A stretch of 64,000 nt of DNA from the NCBI RefSeq assembly GCF_000472705.1, contig NZ_AXAE01000012.1, forward strand, positions 207,716 to 271,715, given 5' to 3'. The translations under genes and the position numbers were made by a program. Positions 1 through 7,988 of this stretch are shown here, one piece after another; position 1 is the first letter of the stretch; every line of letters starts with the position of its first letter. The notes below the pieces were generated by a model. That model made no database searches. It was not told the origin of the DNA and worked only from the letters and a program-made list of their open reading frames with translations. This DNA is from Mesorhizobium erdmanii USDA 3471 (GTDB lineage Bacteria; Pseudomonadota; Alphaproteobacteria; Rhizobiales; Rhizobiaceae).

Positions 1-1223
1 CGTTCGCGACCGGCAATTTGCATCCGCTGTTCATGGGATGGGTTCATGGTGCGGGCACGCCGATCGGAATGGTCGCGGAAATCGTTGCCAGCGGGCTGAA
101 CATGAACTGCGGCGGCCGCGACCATGCCGGCTTGGCGGTTGAGCAGCAAATCGTCCGCTGGATAGGCGAGGCGCTTGGCTACCCAGATGGCGCGAGCGGT
201 CTGTTTCTGACGGGCTCCTCGATGGCAAACTTCGTGGCCTTGACGATAGCAAGGACCGAGGCGCTGGGCCAATCCGTCCGCGAGACCGGCCTCAGGAACT
301 GCGACCGCGAGCTTGTCGCCTATGCATCCGCCGAGGCTCATTCCTGCATCGCGCAAGCGATGCAGCTGTCCGGTATCGGGTCGGCAAATCTGCGGGCCAT
401 CGCGGTCGATGGTGCCGGGAGGATGCTGCCGGGCGCGTTGCAGGCAACGATCGAGGAAGACCGCGCGAAAGGACTTTTGCCGTTCCTGGTTGTCGGGACG
501 GCGGGCACGGTGAACACCGGGGCTATCGACCCGCTTGCCGAAATCGCTGAAATCGCATTCCGGCAAAATCTCTGGTTTCACGTTGACGGCGCAATCGGCG
601 CCCTTGCCATGTTGTCCGATTCGATGCGCGGTTTGTTCAAGGGCATCGAAAAGTCCGCATCGGTGGCGCTCGATTTTCACAAATGGGGCCAGGTTCCCTA
701 TGACGCCGGATTCCTGCTTGTGCGGGACGGCGATGCCCACAAGCGTGCATTCGCGCAGCCGGCGGCCTATCTGCAGCGGGCGGATCGCGGGCTTGCCGCC
801 GGCGAGACCTGGCCTTGCGATCTCGGCCCCGACCTGTCGCGTGGTTTCCGCGCCCTGAAGACATGGATGACGATCGAGGCGCTCGGGACCGATCGCATCG
901 GCAACTCGATAGCCCATACATGCATGCTGGCCCGCCATCTTGCCGAACGGCTGGAATGCCATTCGGCATTTGAGGTGAAAGCGCCTGTCGCGCTCAACAT
1001 CGTCTGTTTCGGCATTCGTGGGGCGACTTTCGAATTTGTGCGCAATCTGGTGTTGGATCTCCAGGAATCCGGTTTGGCCGCGCCGTCGTGGACGACCCTC
1101 GATGGCGAGCTGGTGGTGCGCTGCGCAATCGTCAACCATCGCACCACGGTGGCCGACATCGACCGGTTCGTGGACACTCTCGACCGGTATTTGGCCGACA
1201 AGGCGACAGAGAGAGGCGCCTAG
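1..1223 (+). CDS. PLP-dependent (group II) amino acid decarboxylase, 5'-truncated by window
   Basis: Pyridoxal-phosphate decarboxylase of the aromatic-L-amino-acid/glutamate decarboxylase superfamily, expected to be cytosolic and to remove the carboxyl group of an amino acid. The motif HPLFMGWVHGAGTP at the left edge is the substrate-side motif of this family, and the Schiff-base lysine is in DFHKWG (Lys codon at 681-683). The frame is open to base 3 without a stop, so the N-terminus (some 60-100 residues by family comparison) lies outside the window and the first in-frame start-like codon (TTG at 18) is probably internal. The gene ends at TAG 1221-1223 and overlaps the convergent oxidoreductase gene tail by four bases. 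The substrate cannot be told from sequence. Confidence 0.85.
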   Translation, partial: FATGNLHPLFMGWVHGAGTPIGMVAEIVASGLNMNCGGRDHAGLAVEQQIVRWIGEALGYPDGASGLFLTGSSMANFVALTIARTEALGQSVRETGLRNCDRELVAYASAEAHSCIAQAMQLSGIGSANLRAIAVDGAGRMLPGALQATIEEDRAKGLLPFLVVGTAGTVNTGAIDPLAEIAEIAFRQNLWFHVDGAIGALAMLSDSMRGLFKGIEKSASVALDFHKWGQVPYDAGFLLVRDGDAHKRAFAQPAAYLQRADRGLAAGETWPCDLGPDLSRGFRALKTWMTIEALGTDRIGNSIAHTCMLARHLAERLECHSAFEVKAPVALNIVCFGIRGATFEFVRNLVLDLQESGLAAPSWTTLDGELVVRCAIVNHRTTVADIDRFVDTLDRYLADKATERGA

Positions 1224-2224
1224 AGCTCCAGACAAACCTTGCCGAAGTGCTTTTGCGCGCCATAGTGCGTGAAGGCGGCGGCGATGTCGCGCAACGGGAA
1301 GCGGCGGTCGATCACGGGCTTGAGGCTATTAATCTCGATGGCGCGGATCATGTCCTGCTGGTCCGTTCGGCTGCCGATGGAAATGCCGCTGACGCGGATC
1401 TGGTTTGAAAACAGCGCCGGGATCGACACTTCAGCCGCAAAGCCGGTCAGCACGCCGATCAGGGCTATGTGCCCGCCCGTGCGGCAGGCGGTTATGGATT
1501 GCGACAGCGTCGCCGGCCCGCCGACCTCGATCACGTGGTCGACACCGCGTCCGTCCGTCAAGTCCCTGGCCCTGCGGCCCCAGTCCGGCACGGCCTTGTA
1601 GTTGATGGTGGCATCGGCGCCGAGACGCGTCAGCCGCTCCAGTTTCTCCTCGCCGGACGAGGTGGCGATGACCCGGGCGCCGGCCGCCTTGGCGAATTGC
1701 AGCGCGAACAGCGACACGCTGCCGGTGCCGAGGACCAACACGGTGTCGCCGGGCTTGACATTGCCGCGCACGACCAGGCCCCGCCAGGCCGTGACGCCGG
1801 TGCAGGTGAGGGTCGCGGCTTCCATGTGGGTGTAGCCCCGAGGTGCCCTGGTGAAGGCCTGCGCCGGCATGCGGACATATTCGCTGGCCAAGCCGTCGAA
1901 ACTCTCGCCCGGCACATCGCGCCTCGTGGACGGTGTCATGTCGCCCCCCAGCCAGAAGGGGTAGAAGGTGCTGACGACGCTGTCGCCGGGCTTGAACGCG
2001 TCGACATCGTCGCCGACGGCGACCACCTCGCCGGCGCTGTCGGACAGCGGAACGCGGCCGTCGGCGAGCGGTGTCTTGCCCTGCACCGCGAAATCGTCAC
2101 GCATGTTCAACGAGCAGGCGCGGATCCTGACCAGCACGTCACCGCGCCCCGGCCGGGGCGGATCTTCCTCGACCAGTTCGAGCCTTTCCAGGCCACCGGG
2201 CGCTCTCAGCCTGATCAGCTTCAT
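1220..2224 (-). CDS. zinc-type alcohol dehydrogenase-like / quinone oxidoreductase (MDR family)
   Basis: Medium-chain dehydrogenase/reductase, 334 aa. The N-terminal GroES-like domain (about 1-130) is followed by a Rossmann NAD(P)-binding domain with VLVLGTGSVSLFALQFA at about residues 160-180 and the substrate-domain tail. The cysteine cluster of structural-zinc alcohol dehydrogenases is not evident, so it is likelier a zinc-free COG0604-type reductase. Start choice: ATGs occur at 2230 and 2224; AGGAG at 2231-2235 touches the first and sits six bases before the second, so 2224 (MKLIRLRAPGG) is preferred. The substrate is unknown. The 3' end overlaps the end of the convergent decarboxylase gene. 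Confidence 0.85.
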   Translation of the reverse strand: MKLIRLRAPGGLERLELVEEDPPRPGRGDVLVRIRACSLNMRDDFAVQGKTPLADGRVPLSDSAGEVVAVGDDVDAFKPGDSVVSTFYPFWLGGDMTPSTRRDVPGESFDGLASEYVRMPAQAFTRAPRGYTHMEAATLTCTGVTAWRGLVVRGNVKPGDTVLVLGTGSVSLFALQFAKAAGARVIATSSGEEKLERLTRLGADATINYKAVPDWGRRARDLTDGRGVDHVIEVGGPATLSQSITACRTGGHIALIGVLTGFAAEVSIPALFSNQIRVSGISIGSRTDQQDMIRAIEINSLKPVIDRRFPLRDIAAAFTHYGAQKHFGKVCLEL

Positions 2225-2265
2225 TGTCATCTCCTAATAAGGGTTGTCGAGGCGGGGCGCCGGCT

Positions 2266-2523
2266 CTATCGGGCCTGCCGGCCGGAGATCACCCGCAGCC
2301 AGGGTGCAAGATGGAAGGCGCTCATCAAGAGATACATGGCTGCCATGCTGGTCAGCGGCGAGGCGCCCATGCACATCATGGATGCATCACTGCCCTGAAG
2401 ACAGGAGAGCAGCGCCATCACCGCGAAGGTCGGGGCGGCGGCGAGGCAGAGCCAGTCGGCGATGCCGAACGTGGCGGTGTTTTCAGGAGCCGCGCTTCCG
2501 GTGCCGGAATGGATGTCGCTCAT
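2266..2523 (-). CDS. small predicted membrane protein (85 aa), function unknown
   Basis: The 85-residue product has a polar N-terminus (MSDIHSGTGSAAPEN) and two hydrophobic segments, at about 23-43 and 55-77, consistent with a two-helix inner-membrane protein. The ATG at 2521-2523 is preceded by a good AAGGAG. It lies downstream of and on the same strand as the DUF899 gene, separated by a GC-rich hairpin region (2565-2643), and may be the last gene of that unit. I do not recognise a family. Confidence rests on the ribosome binding site and the plausible composition. Confidence 0.65.
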   Translation of the reverse strand: MSDIHSGTGSAAPENTATFGIADWLCLAAAPTFAVMALLSCLQGSDASMMCMGASPLTSMAAMYLLMSAFHLAPWLRVISGRQAR

Positions 2524-2564
2524 GATCTTTCTCCTTGGTGGTCGTGACCCGTCAGGATTTGGTT

Positions 2565-2592
2565 CCTCACCCCCACGAAAGTGGGGGTGAGG
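2565..2592. repeat. perfect 12-bp hairpin with GAAA loop in GC-rich intergenic repeat
   Basis: CCTCACCCCCAC and its exact complement flank a GAAA tetraloop. A second small hairpin, CTCGGC-gaa-GCCGAG, follows at about 2596-2610. The sequence lies between the DUF899 gene and the downstream small membrane-protein gene and could act as an mRNA processing or attenuating structure. It resembles the other GC-rich palindromic repeats of this window in composition but is not the same sequence. Confidence 0.7.
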
Positions 2593-2647
2593 TGGCTCGG
2601 CGAAGCCGAGACGGAGAGGGGGCTGCGCCTGACGAAGCGGGTCCCCG

Positions 2648-3397
2648 CTACTCTCCCTTATCCCTGAAGGCGGCTTCGCCGGCGGCGGACACTTCGGCCC
2701 ATTTCTTGTCGGCGCCGGCTTCGTAATTGTCGTGCCAGTTCCACCAGCTGTAGAGCGGGGTCTGCGGATAGCCTTCGGGGGAATCCTCCCAGATTTCCTG
2801 GCGGCCGAGCGGGGTGGCGTCGAGATAGCTCCACACCGTGCCCATCGCCTCGTCGCCGCGGCTGTTGATGAGGTAGGTGCGGAAGACGCGGTCGCCGTCA
2901 TGGATGAAGACGTTGTGGCCATGCCATTCGTCGACACCGAAATCCTTGTCGAAGCTGTCGGTGATCGTGTACCACGGCATCTCCCAGCCCATCCGCGCCT
3001 TCAGCCTGACAATGTCGTCCTGCGGTGCGCGCGAGGCGTAGGCAAGCGTGGTGTTGCGGGCGTTGAGATGGGCGAGGTGACCGACCTGGTCGGCGCCGAG
3101 CGAGCAGCCGCGGCAGGCGTGATCGGGCCAGCCATAGACGCCGGGCTCGAAGAAGGCGCGGTAGACGATCAGCTGGCGGCGGCCTTCGAACAGATCGAGC
3201 AGGCTGGCCTTGCCGTTTGGACCTTCGAACACATAGGCCTTGTCGACTTCCATCCACGGCATGCGCCGGCGTTCGGCCGCGAGCGCGTCCTTGGCGCGCA
3301 GCGTCGCCTTCTCCTTCACCAGCATCTTTGCCTGGGCGGCCTCCCAATCCTGCCGTGAAACGATCGGCGGGGTCTGCATCGTCATGTGCTTGGTCAT
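2648..3397 (-). CDS. DUF899 family thioredoxin-like protein
   Basis: 249 aa, spanning the usual DUF899 length. Family marks include VSRQDWEAA near the start, RAFFEPG followed by a CRGCS motif at about residues 95-99, and a C-terminal aromatic-rich stretch with YSWWNWHDNY. DUF899 proteins have a thioredoxin-like fold; their reaction is not established. The start ATG (3395-3397) has AAGGAG upstream and overlaps the stop of the preceding 61-codon frame as ATGA, suggesting translational coupling. An HTH protein and a beta-propeller protein are encoded divergently at 3696 and 4953, a neighbourhood I recall around DUF899 genes. Confidence 0.85.
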   Translation of the reverse strand: MTKHMTMQTPPIVSRQDWEAAQAKMLVKEKATLRAKDALAAERRRMPWMEVDKAYVFEGPNGKASLLDLFEGRRQLIVYRAFFEPGVYGWPDHACRGCSLGADQVGHLAHLNARNTTLAYASRAPQDDIVRLKARMGWEMPWYTITDSFDKDFGVDEWHGHNVFIHDGDRVFRTYLINSRGDEAMGTVWSYLDATPLGRQEIWEDSPEGYPQTPLYSWWNWHDNYEAGADKKWAEVSAAGEAAFRDKGE

Positions 3398-3579
3398 TGG
3401 TCTTCTCCTTTGCCAGTGGTGGTGTCGTTGCGGTCCGTCGTTGCCTGGGCGCCCCGCGCCATGGTGGAGCCGCGCGGGACGGGCGGTGCAGATGCCATGG
3501 CACCTGCGTCCTCGGGGGCGGCACAGCAGGGATGGCGATGGGCACGCCCGGTGCTGTCGCTGGTTGCGTCGGTGGACAT
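3394..3579 (-). CDS. small hypothetical protein (61 aa) coupled to the DUF899 gene
   Basis: The frame begins MSTDATSD, is preceded by GGAG seven bases upstream, and its TGA overlaps the ATG of the DUF899 gene. It is rich in Ala, Thr, Pro and charged residues, with one CC pair (HPCCAAPEDAG), no membrane segment and no recognisable domain. It could be a genuine small protein or a leader frame that couples ribosomes to the DUF899 start. The RBS and the exact four-base overlap are the only support. Confidence 0.45.
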   Translation of the reverse strand: MSTDATSDSTGRAHRHPCCAAPEDAGAMASAPPVPRGSTMARGAQATTDRNDTTTGKGEDQ

Positions 3580-3695
3580 TCAGTTTCTCCGTTGTTGCGC
3601 CGCCCGCCGTCGATGCGGCTTGCTGCTCGGCTTCGATGACTTAAGTTAGGGCGGTGCTTTGCGGGGGTGGGAGTTACAAGTGTGACGGGATTTGA

Positions 3696-4916
3696 ATGGA
3701 CTCGCTGATCACGGCGGCGGCGCTGGCGTTGGCGGCGGGCGATCCTTTAGGCGCGCTCGACCGCGTCGCGCTGCGCGAGGATGCGCCAGCGCTGGCGCTG
3801 CGCGGCATCGCCATGGCGCAGCTCGGCGACCTCGACCGCGCCAAGCTCTTGTTGCGGCGGGCGGCGCGCGCCTTCGGCCCGAAGGAAGCGGTGGCGCGCG
3901 CCAGATGCGCCGTCGCCGAGGCCGAAATCGCGCTGGTCTCGCGTGATCTTGGCTGGCCGGCCAAGGCGCTCGACGCGGCGCGCACCACGCTCGAAAAGCA
4001 TGGTGACCGGCTGAACGCGGCGCATGCCGGCCATCTCAAGGTGCGGCGCCTGCTGCTGATCGGCCGGCTCGACGAGGCCGAGCACGTGCTGGCCGGGCTC
4101 GACCCGACGCCGCTGCCGCCGGCCGCGCGGGCAGCACACGAGCTTGCGGTCGCCGGCATCGCCATGCGGCGGCTCAGAACCCGGCCGGCGCGCGCGGCGC
4201 TGGAATGGGCGCGCAACGCCGCCCGGCAGGCCGGCATTCCGGGCCTGATGGCGGAGGTCGACAGCGCATCGCTGGCGCTGGAAACACCGGCGGCGCGGCT
4301 GATCGGCCAAGGCACCGAGCGGCCGCTGCTGCTCGAGGAGGTCGAGGCGCTGCAGGCCTCGCCGGCGCTGGTCGTCGATGCGTTTCGCTACGCCGTGCGC
4401 GCCGGGGACAGAACCGTCTCGCTGGCGAGCCGGCCGGTGCTGTTCGCGCTGGCGCGCGCGCTGGCTGAAGCGTGGCCCGGGGATGTGTCGCGCGAGGAGC
4501 TCGTGGCGCGGGCCTTCGGCGGCAAGCATGCCGATGAATCGCACCGCGCCCGGCTGCGCGTCGAGATCGGGCGGCTGCGCGCCGAACTTGCCGCGCTGGC
4601 CGACATCAACGCCACCAAGCGCGGCTTTGCGCTGGCGCCGCGACAGGCACGCGCGGTGATGGTGCTGGCGCGGCCGATAGAGGAACGGCACGCGGCGGTG
4701 CTTGCCTTGCTTGCCGACGGCGAAGCCTGGTCGAGCTCGGCCCTGGCGCTGGCGCTCGGAACCGGCCAACGCAGCGTGCAGCGCGCGCTCGAGCCGCTCG
4801 CCGAGGCCGGCAAGGTGCAATCTTTCGGCCACGGCCGGGCGCGCCGCTGGATGACGCCGCCGGTGGCCGGATTCACGACCACCTTGTTACTCCCGGCGCC
4901 GCTGCCAAACGTTTAG
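3696..4916 (+). CDS. HTH-containing regulator with TPR-like alpha-helical N-terminus
   Basis: 406 aa. Residues about 1-200 are Ala/Leu/Arg-rich helical repeats resembling a tetratricopeptide array (LALRGIAMAQLGDLDRAKLLLRR style). The middle (about 245-310) has a winged-helix look like response-regulator output domains (SREELVARAFGG, RLRVEIGRLRAEL), and a second HTH-like segment lies near the C-terminus (SSALALALGTGQRSVQRALEPL). No enzymatic motif is seen. It is divergent from the DUF899 unit and 36 bp upstream of a co-directional beta-propeller gene, so local regulation of one or both is likely. The ligand is unknown. Confidence 0.75.
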   Translation: MDSLITAAALALAAGDPLGALDRVALREDAPALALRGIAMAQLGDLDRAKLLLRRAARAFGPKEAVARARCAVAEAEIALVSRDLGWPAKALDAARTTLEKHGDRLNAAHAGHLKVRRLLLIGRLDEAEHVLAGLDPTPLPPAARAAHELAVAGIAMRRLRTRPARAALEWARNAARQAGIPGLMAEVDSASLALETPAARLIGQGTERPLLLEEVEALQASPALVVDAFRYAVRAGDRTVSLASRPVLFALARALAEAWPGDVSREELVARAFGGKHADESHRARLRVEIGRLRAELAALADINATKRGFALAPRQARAVMVLARPIEERHAAVLALLADGEAWSSSALALALGTGQRSVQRALEPLAEAGKVQSFGHGRARRWMTPPVAGFTTTLLLPAPLPNV

Positions 4917-4952
4917 GAGTGGGCCATTCCATTGTTGGACGAGGATCAAGAC

Positions 4953-5585
4953 ATGAAACATTCGACCGCCGAAATCCTGCGCGAATATGGACCCTTCGCC
5001 GGCGTCGAGCGCATCCATGGGGTGAGCTTCGATGGCGAGAATGTCTGGTTCGCCTCGGGCGACAGGCTGAATGCCTTCGACCCGCAAAGCGGGCAGTCGC
5101 TGCGTTCGATCGATGTCGCCGCGCATGCCGGCACCGCCTTTGACGGCCGGCATTTCTTCCAGCTCGCCGACGATCGCATCCATAAGATCGATCCCGATAC
5201 AGGCGCGGTGCTGTCGACGATCCCGGCGCCTGGCGGCGGCCGCGATTCCGGGCTGACCTGGGCCGAAGGCACGCTCTGGGTGGGGCAGTACCGCGAGCGC
5301 AAGATCCACCAGATCGATCCCGAGACCGGGAAGATCCTGCGCACCGTCGAATCCAGCCGCTACGTCACCGGGGTGACCTGGGTGGATGGCGAGCTGTGGC
5401 ACGCCACCTGGGAGGGCGACGAGAGCGACCTGCGCCACGTCGACCCGCAAACCGGCAAGGTCCTGGAGCGGCTCGACATGCCGGCCGGCATGAGCATATC
5501 GGGGCTGGAATCCGATGGCGGCGACCGCCTCTATTGCGGCAGCACATCCTCAAGCGTGGTGCGGGCGGTGCGCCGGCCGAAATGA
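4953..5585 (+). CDS. glutamine-cyclotransferase-like / SMP-30-like beta-propeller protein
   Basis: 210 aa with repeated blade motifs (GVSFDGENVWFASGDRLNAFDP, then three variants of K/RIxxIDPxTGxVL at about 80-150), each ending in a DP-x-(T/S)G turn. This is characteristic of a WD/NHL-like propeller. No signal peptide is present. The start at 4953 (MKHSTAEIL) is taken because GAGG lies about eight bases upstream; an in-frame ATG-like start at 4932 would add seven residues with poorer context. Function is unknown; it probably binds a small molecule. Its position after the HTH gene and opposite the DUF899 gene suggests a shared role. Confidence 0.75.
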   Translation: MKHSTAEILREYGPFAGVERIHGVSFDGENVWFASGDRLNAFDPQSGQSLRSIDVAAHAGTAFDGRHFFQLADDRIHKIDPDTGAVLSTIPAPGGGRDSGLTWAEGTLWVGQYRERKIHQIDPETGKILRTVESSRYVTGVTWVDGELWHATWEGDESDLRHVDPQTGKVLERLDMPAGMSISGLESDGGDRLYCGSTSSSVVRAVRRPK

Positions 5586-5620
5586 GCCGGTTCCCCGGCG
5601 AAGACATCGGGACAACTAGG

Positions 5621-5743
5621 CAAATTTCAGGAAAACCATGTAACGGTGTTCGTGGGGGAGGACTTAGCGCTTCCCCTCGGGAATTGTGTAAAAACAAAGA
5701 GTTAGAGAGGTTAGGCGATTCCATCAAACGCTGAACCGCTCCG
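5621..5743 (-). repeat. family B hairpin-linker-hairpin repeat, copy 1 (degenerate, with insert)
   Basis: On the minus strand this matches the 22137-22236 element: gcggttcagcgtttgatgg, then a ctctaactctttgttttta-like linker, then acaattcc and finally ggttttcctgaaattt. Between the last two parts it carries about 45 extra bases that are GC-rich. The first stem is partly decayed. It occupies most of the gap between the propeller gene and the aldo/keto reductase gene. Confidence 0.7.
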
Positions 5744-5852
5744 GGTCTAGTCGCGCGAATTTGTCCGCTGATGACTGGCCGTCTTCCCGGTGCGCGCCTA
5801 GATAGGCAGCGTCGGGCGGCCGCCCGGACATTTCTTCGCAAAGGACCCGACC

Positions 5853-6683
5853 ATGCCCGAACAGATCACGTTGAACGATGGCGCCACCATTCCCCAGCTT
5901 GGCCTTGGCGTGTGGCAGGTCGACCACGACATCACGGCACAAGTGGTGGGCTGGGCGATCAAGGCTGGCTACCGGCTGATCGATACCGCCGAGGGTTACC
6001 AGAACGAGGAAGGGGTCGGCGAGGCGATCCGCGCCGCCGATGTGCCGAGAAGCGAGCTGTTCATCACCTCGAAGCTGCGCAACGGCGCCCACCAGCGCGA
6101 TGCCGCCCTGCGCGCCTTCGACGACACGATGCAAAAGCTCGGCATCGAGCAGATCGACCTGTTCCTGATCCACTGGCCGGTGCCCAGCCAGGATAAATAT
6201 GTCGAGGCCTGGAAGACCCTTGTCGAGCTGAAGCAGGCCGGGCGCATCAAGTCCATCGGCGTCTCGAATTTCAATCAGGACCATCTGGAGCGCATCATCG
6301 GCGAAACCAGCGTGGTCCCGGTGGTCAACCAGGTCGAGCTGCATCCGCGCTTCCAGCAACGCGAGCTCAGGCATTTCCATGCGCGGTACGGCATCCACGC
6401 CGAAAGCTGGAGCCCACTGGGCAGCGGCAGGTTGCTCGCCGACCCCGCCATCGCAGCCATTGCCCGCAAGCACGACAAGTCGGTGGCACAGACGATCATC
6501 CGCTGGCACCTTCAGCAGGGCTTGATCGTTATTCCGAAGTCGATCCACCAGGACCGCATCGCGGCCAATTTCGATGTCTTCGACTTCGAACTGGACGCAC
6601 AAGATCTGGAGACGATCGCGGGCATGGATTCGGCCGACGGCCGGAACGGATCAGACCCGGCGACGGCGGCGTTTTTGTTTTAA
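5853..6683 (+). CDS. aldo/keto reductase (2,5-diketo-D-gluconate reductase type)
   Basis: 276 aa, normal length for the prostaglandin-F-synthase/DkgA branch of aldo/keto reductases. NADPH-dependent reduction of a carbonyl by a TIM barrel is expected. The catalytic tetrad is visible: Asp and Tyr in DTAEGYQNE (about 46-54), Lys in ITSKLRN (about 73-77), His in FLIHWP (about 107). The NADPH loop (VIPKSIHQDRI) is near residue 230. The closest described type is DkgA/DkgB, but substrate range in this family is broad, so no symbol is given. A family C repeat half-copy follows immediately. Confidence 0.88.
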   Translation: MPEQITLNDGATIPQLGLGVWQVDHDITAQVVGWAIKAGYRLIDTAEGYQNEEGVGEAIRAADVPRSELFITSKLRNGAHQRDAALRAFDDTMQKLGIEQIDLFLIHWPVPSQDKYVEAWKTLVELKQAGRIKSIGVSNFNQDHLERIIGETSVVPVVNQVELHPRFQQRELRHFHARYGIHAESWSPLGSGRLLADPAIAAIARKHDKSVAQTIIRWHLQQGLIVIPKSIHQDRIAANFDVFDFELDAQDLETIAGMDSADGRNGSDPATAAFLF

Positions 6684-6693
6684 GGGGCCGGCG

Positions 6694-6752
6694 GCGAAGC
6701 TGCCAATCTCCCCCCAAGTGGGGGAGATGCCCGGCAGGGCAGAGGGGGGCGC
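6694..6752. repeat. family C palindromic repeat, half copy
   Basis: Contains ctccccccaagtgggggag followed by atgcccggcagggcag and ggggggcgc, matching the right half of the 170-bp palindromes at 23316 and 26060. It forms a stable hairpin and lies 11 bases after the aldo/keto reductase stop, where it could terminate transcription or protect the mRNA end. Confidence 0.75.
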
Positions 6753-6781
6753 GAAGGATCGCGGCCTCTCGGCCCGAGTGC

Positions 6782-7090
6782 CTAAATCCCGGAACCATCC
6801 AATTGCTGCGCGTCCTCGCCTTCCCAGGGCGCCGGCAGCGAGGCGCCGCGGCTGAGATTGGCCGAGGGCAGGGGCATCCAGCATTTCAGCTCCGGTTCGG
6901 TATATTCGACGACGCGGCCGGGCGAGGAATCCGACGCCCGCCAGCCTTCGCCAGCGAACTGGTCGCCGCGCGCCCAGTAGGCGAGGTCGACTTCCGCCGG
7001 CCCCTGCTCGGAGGGACGGACCGTGACCAGGATGCGGCTGCCGTCCTTGGGCGCCGTCGACATGTGGCGCCACCGTTCGGGCTCGTCCAT
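6782..7090 (-). CDS. hypothetical protein (102 aa), DUF551-like
   Basis: Starts MDEPERWRHMSTAPKDGSRI with GGAGG seven bases before the ATG (7088-7090), a strong start. The WRxMSTAPKDGxxILV opening and the late CWMPLP motif (about residue 70) resemble short DUF551-type proteins often carried by phages and accessory DNA. No catalytic residues or membrane segments are visible. It lies convergent with the aldo/keto reductase and divergent from the GST gene. Confidence 0.7.
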   Translation of the reverse strand: MDEPERWRHMSTAPKDGSRILVTVRPSEQGPAEVDLAYWARGDQFAGEGWRASDSSPGRVVEYTEPELKCWMPLPSANLSRGASLPAPWEGEDAQQLDGSGI

Positions 7091-7245
7091 CGCATTTCCT
7101 CCAGCCTTGATGCGAGGTGAAGTGTCGCCTCGCCATCGATGGTGGTCAACCCACACTTTGTCGGATTGCAGCTGCCGGCTGCGTCCTTGGTGTGGCGATC
7201 TTCGCCTGGATATGGCGATGTTCGCCGGGACAAGGAGAGACATTC

Positions 7246-7956
7246 ATGCGTGACAAGGGCGAGCCGGTGCCGGCTACTGGTGACATGAAACTCTATTTCA
7301 GCCGCAATCCCAATCCGCGCCTGGCGGTCGCGGTGGCGCGCCATCTCGAGGCGGGGGTGGCCTTCGAATTCGCGTCACCCTTTGCGCCGGGGCAAGCGGA
7401 GCGGTTCCGGCCGCTCAATCCCAACCTCTATATACCGATACTGACGTGGCCGGGCGGCAGCCTGTGGGAGACCGACGCCATCGCCTGCCGGCTGTCGCGC
7501 GACATGGGCTCGGATTTCTGGCGCGCCGGCGATGACCAGCCCGAAATGATCCGCTGGATAAGCTGGGGCAAGGACCATTTCGCCCGGGCGTGCGACATGG
7601 TGCATTTCGAGCGCGGCACCAAGCAGCGTTATCATATCGGCCCGATCGATCACCAACTGGTCGAAGAGGGGCTGAAACTGTTTCACACGACTGCGGCGAT
7701 CCTGGAGGGGGTGCTTGCCGGCCGAAAATGGCTCGTGGGAGGCGACGTTTCCTACGCCGATTTCCGCATGGCGACCTTCCTGCCCTTCAACGACGTCGCC
7801 GGCCTGCCGCTCGGCGACTATCCCGCGCTCGCCAGCTGGTATGCCCGGCTCGAAGCCATCGACGCCTGGCGCGACCCGTTCGCTGGGTTGGACGCGCCCG
7901 AACTGCCGCCGGTCAGACCCGCTGAGGCGCTTTGCGAAAGCGCGCTGTGCCAATGA
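7246..7956 (+). CDS. glutathione S-transferase family protein
   Basis: 236 aa with an N-terminal thioredoxin-like domain (about 13-90: MKLYFSRNPNPRLAVAVARHL, cis-Pro in YIPILTWP, then the ETDAI glutathione gamma-glutamyl contact) and an all-helical C-terminal domain (about 105-215, with the conserved VSYADF N-capping/hydrophobic-staple motif). AGGAG lies about seven bases before the ATG at 7246; the frame is open further upstream but has no comparable RBS. It has about ten residues before the usual GST start. Substrate unknown; detoxification or thiol transfer is likely. Confidence 0.85.
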   Translation: MRDKGEPVPATGDMKLYFSRNPNPRLAVAVARHLEAGVAFEFASPFAPGQAERFRPLNPNLYIPILTWPGGSLWETDAIACRLSRDMGSDFWRAGDDQPEMIRWISWGKDHFARACDMVHFERGTKQRYHIGPIDHQLVEEGLKLFHTTAAILEGVLAGRKWLVGGDVSYADFRMATFLPFNDVAGLPLGDYPALASWYARLEAIDAWRDPFAGLDAPELPPVRPAEALCESALCQ

Positions 7957-7988
7957 CCAGCTGATCGGCCTGCGCTTGCTCGGCCGGC

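Noticed and set aside
3747..4832. 361-codon minus-strand frame opposite the HTH/TPR-like gene
   Set aside because: Antisense shadow; Arg- and Gln-rich product, no start context.
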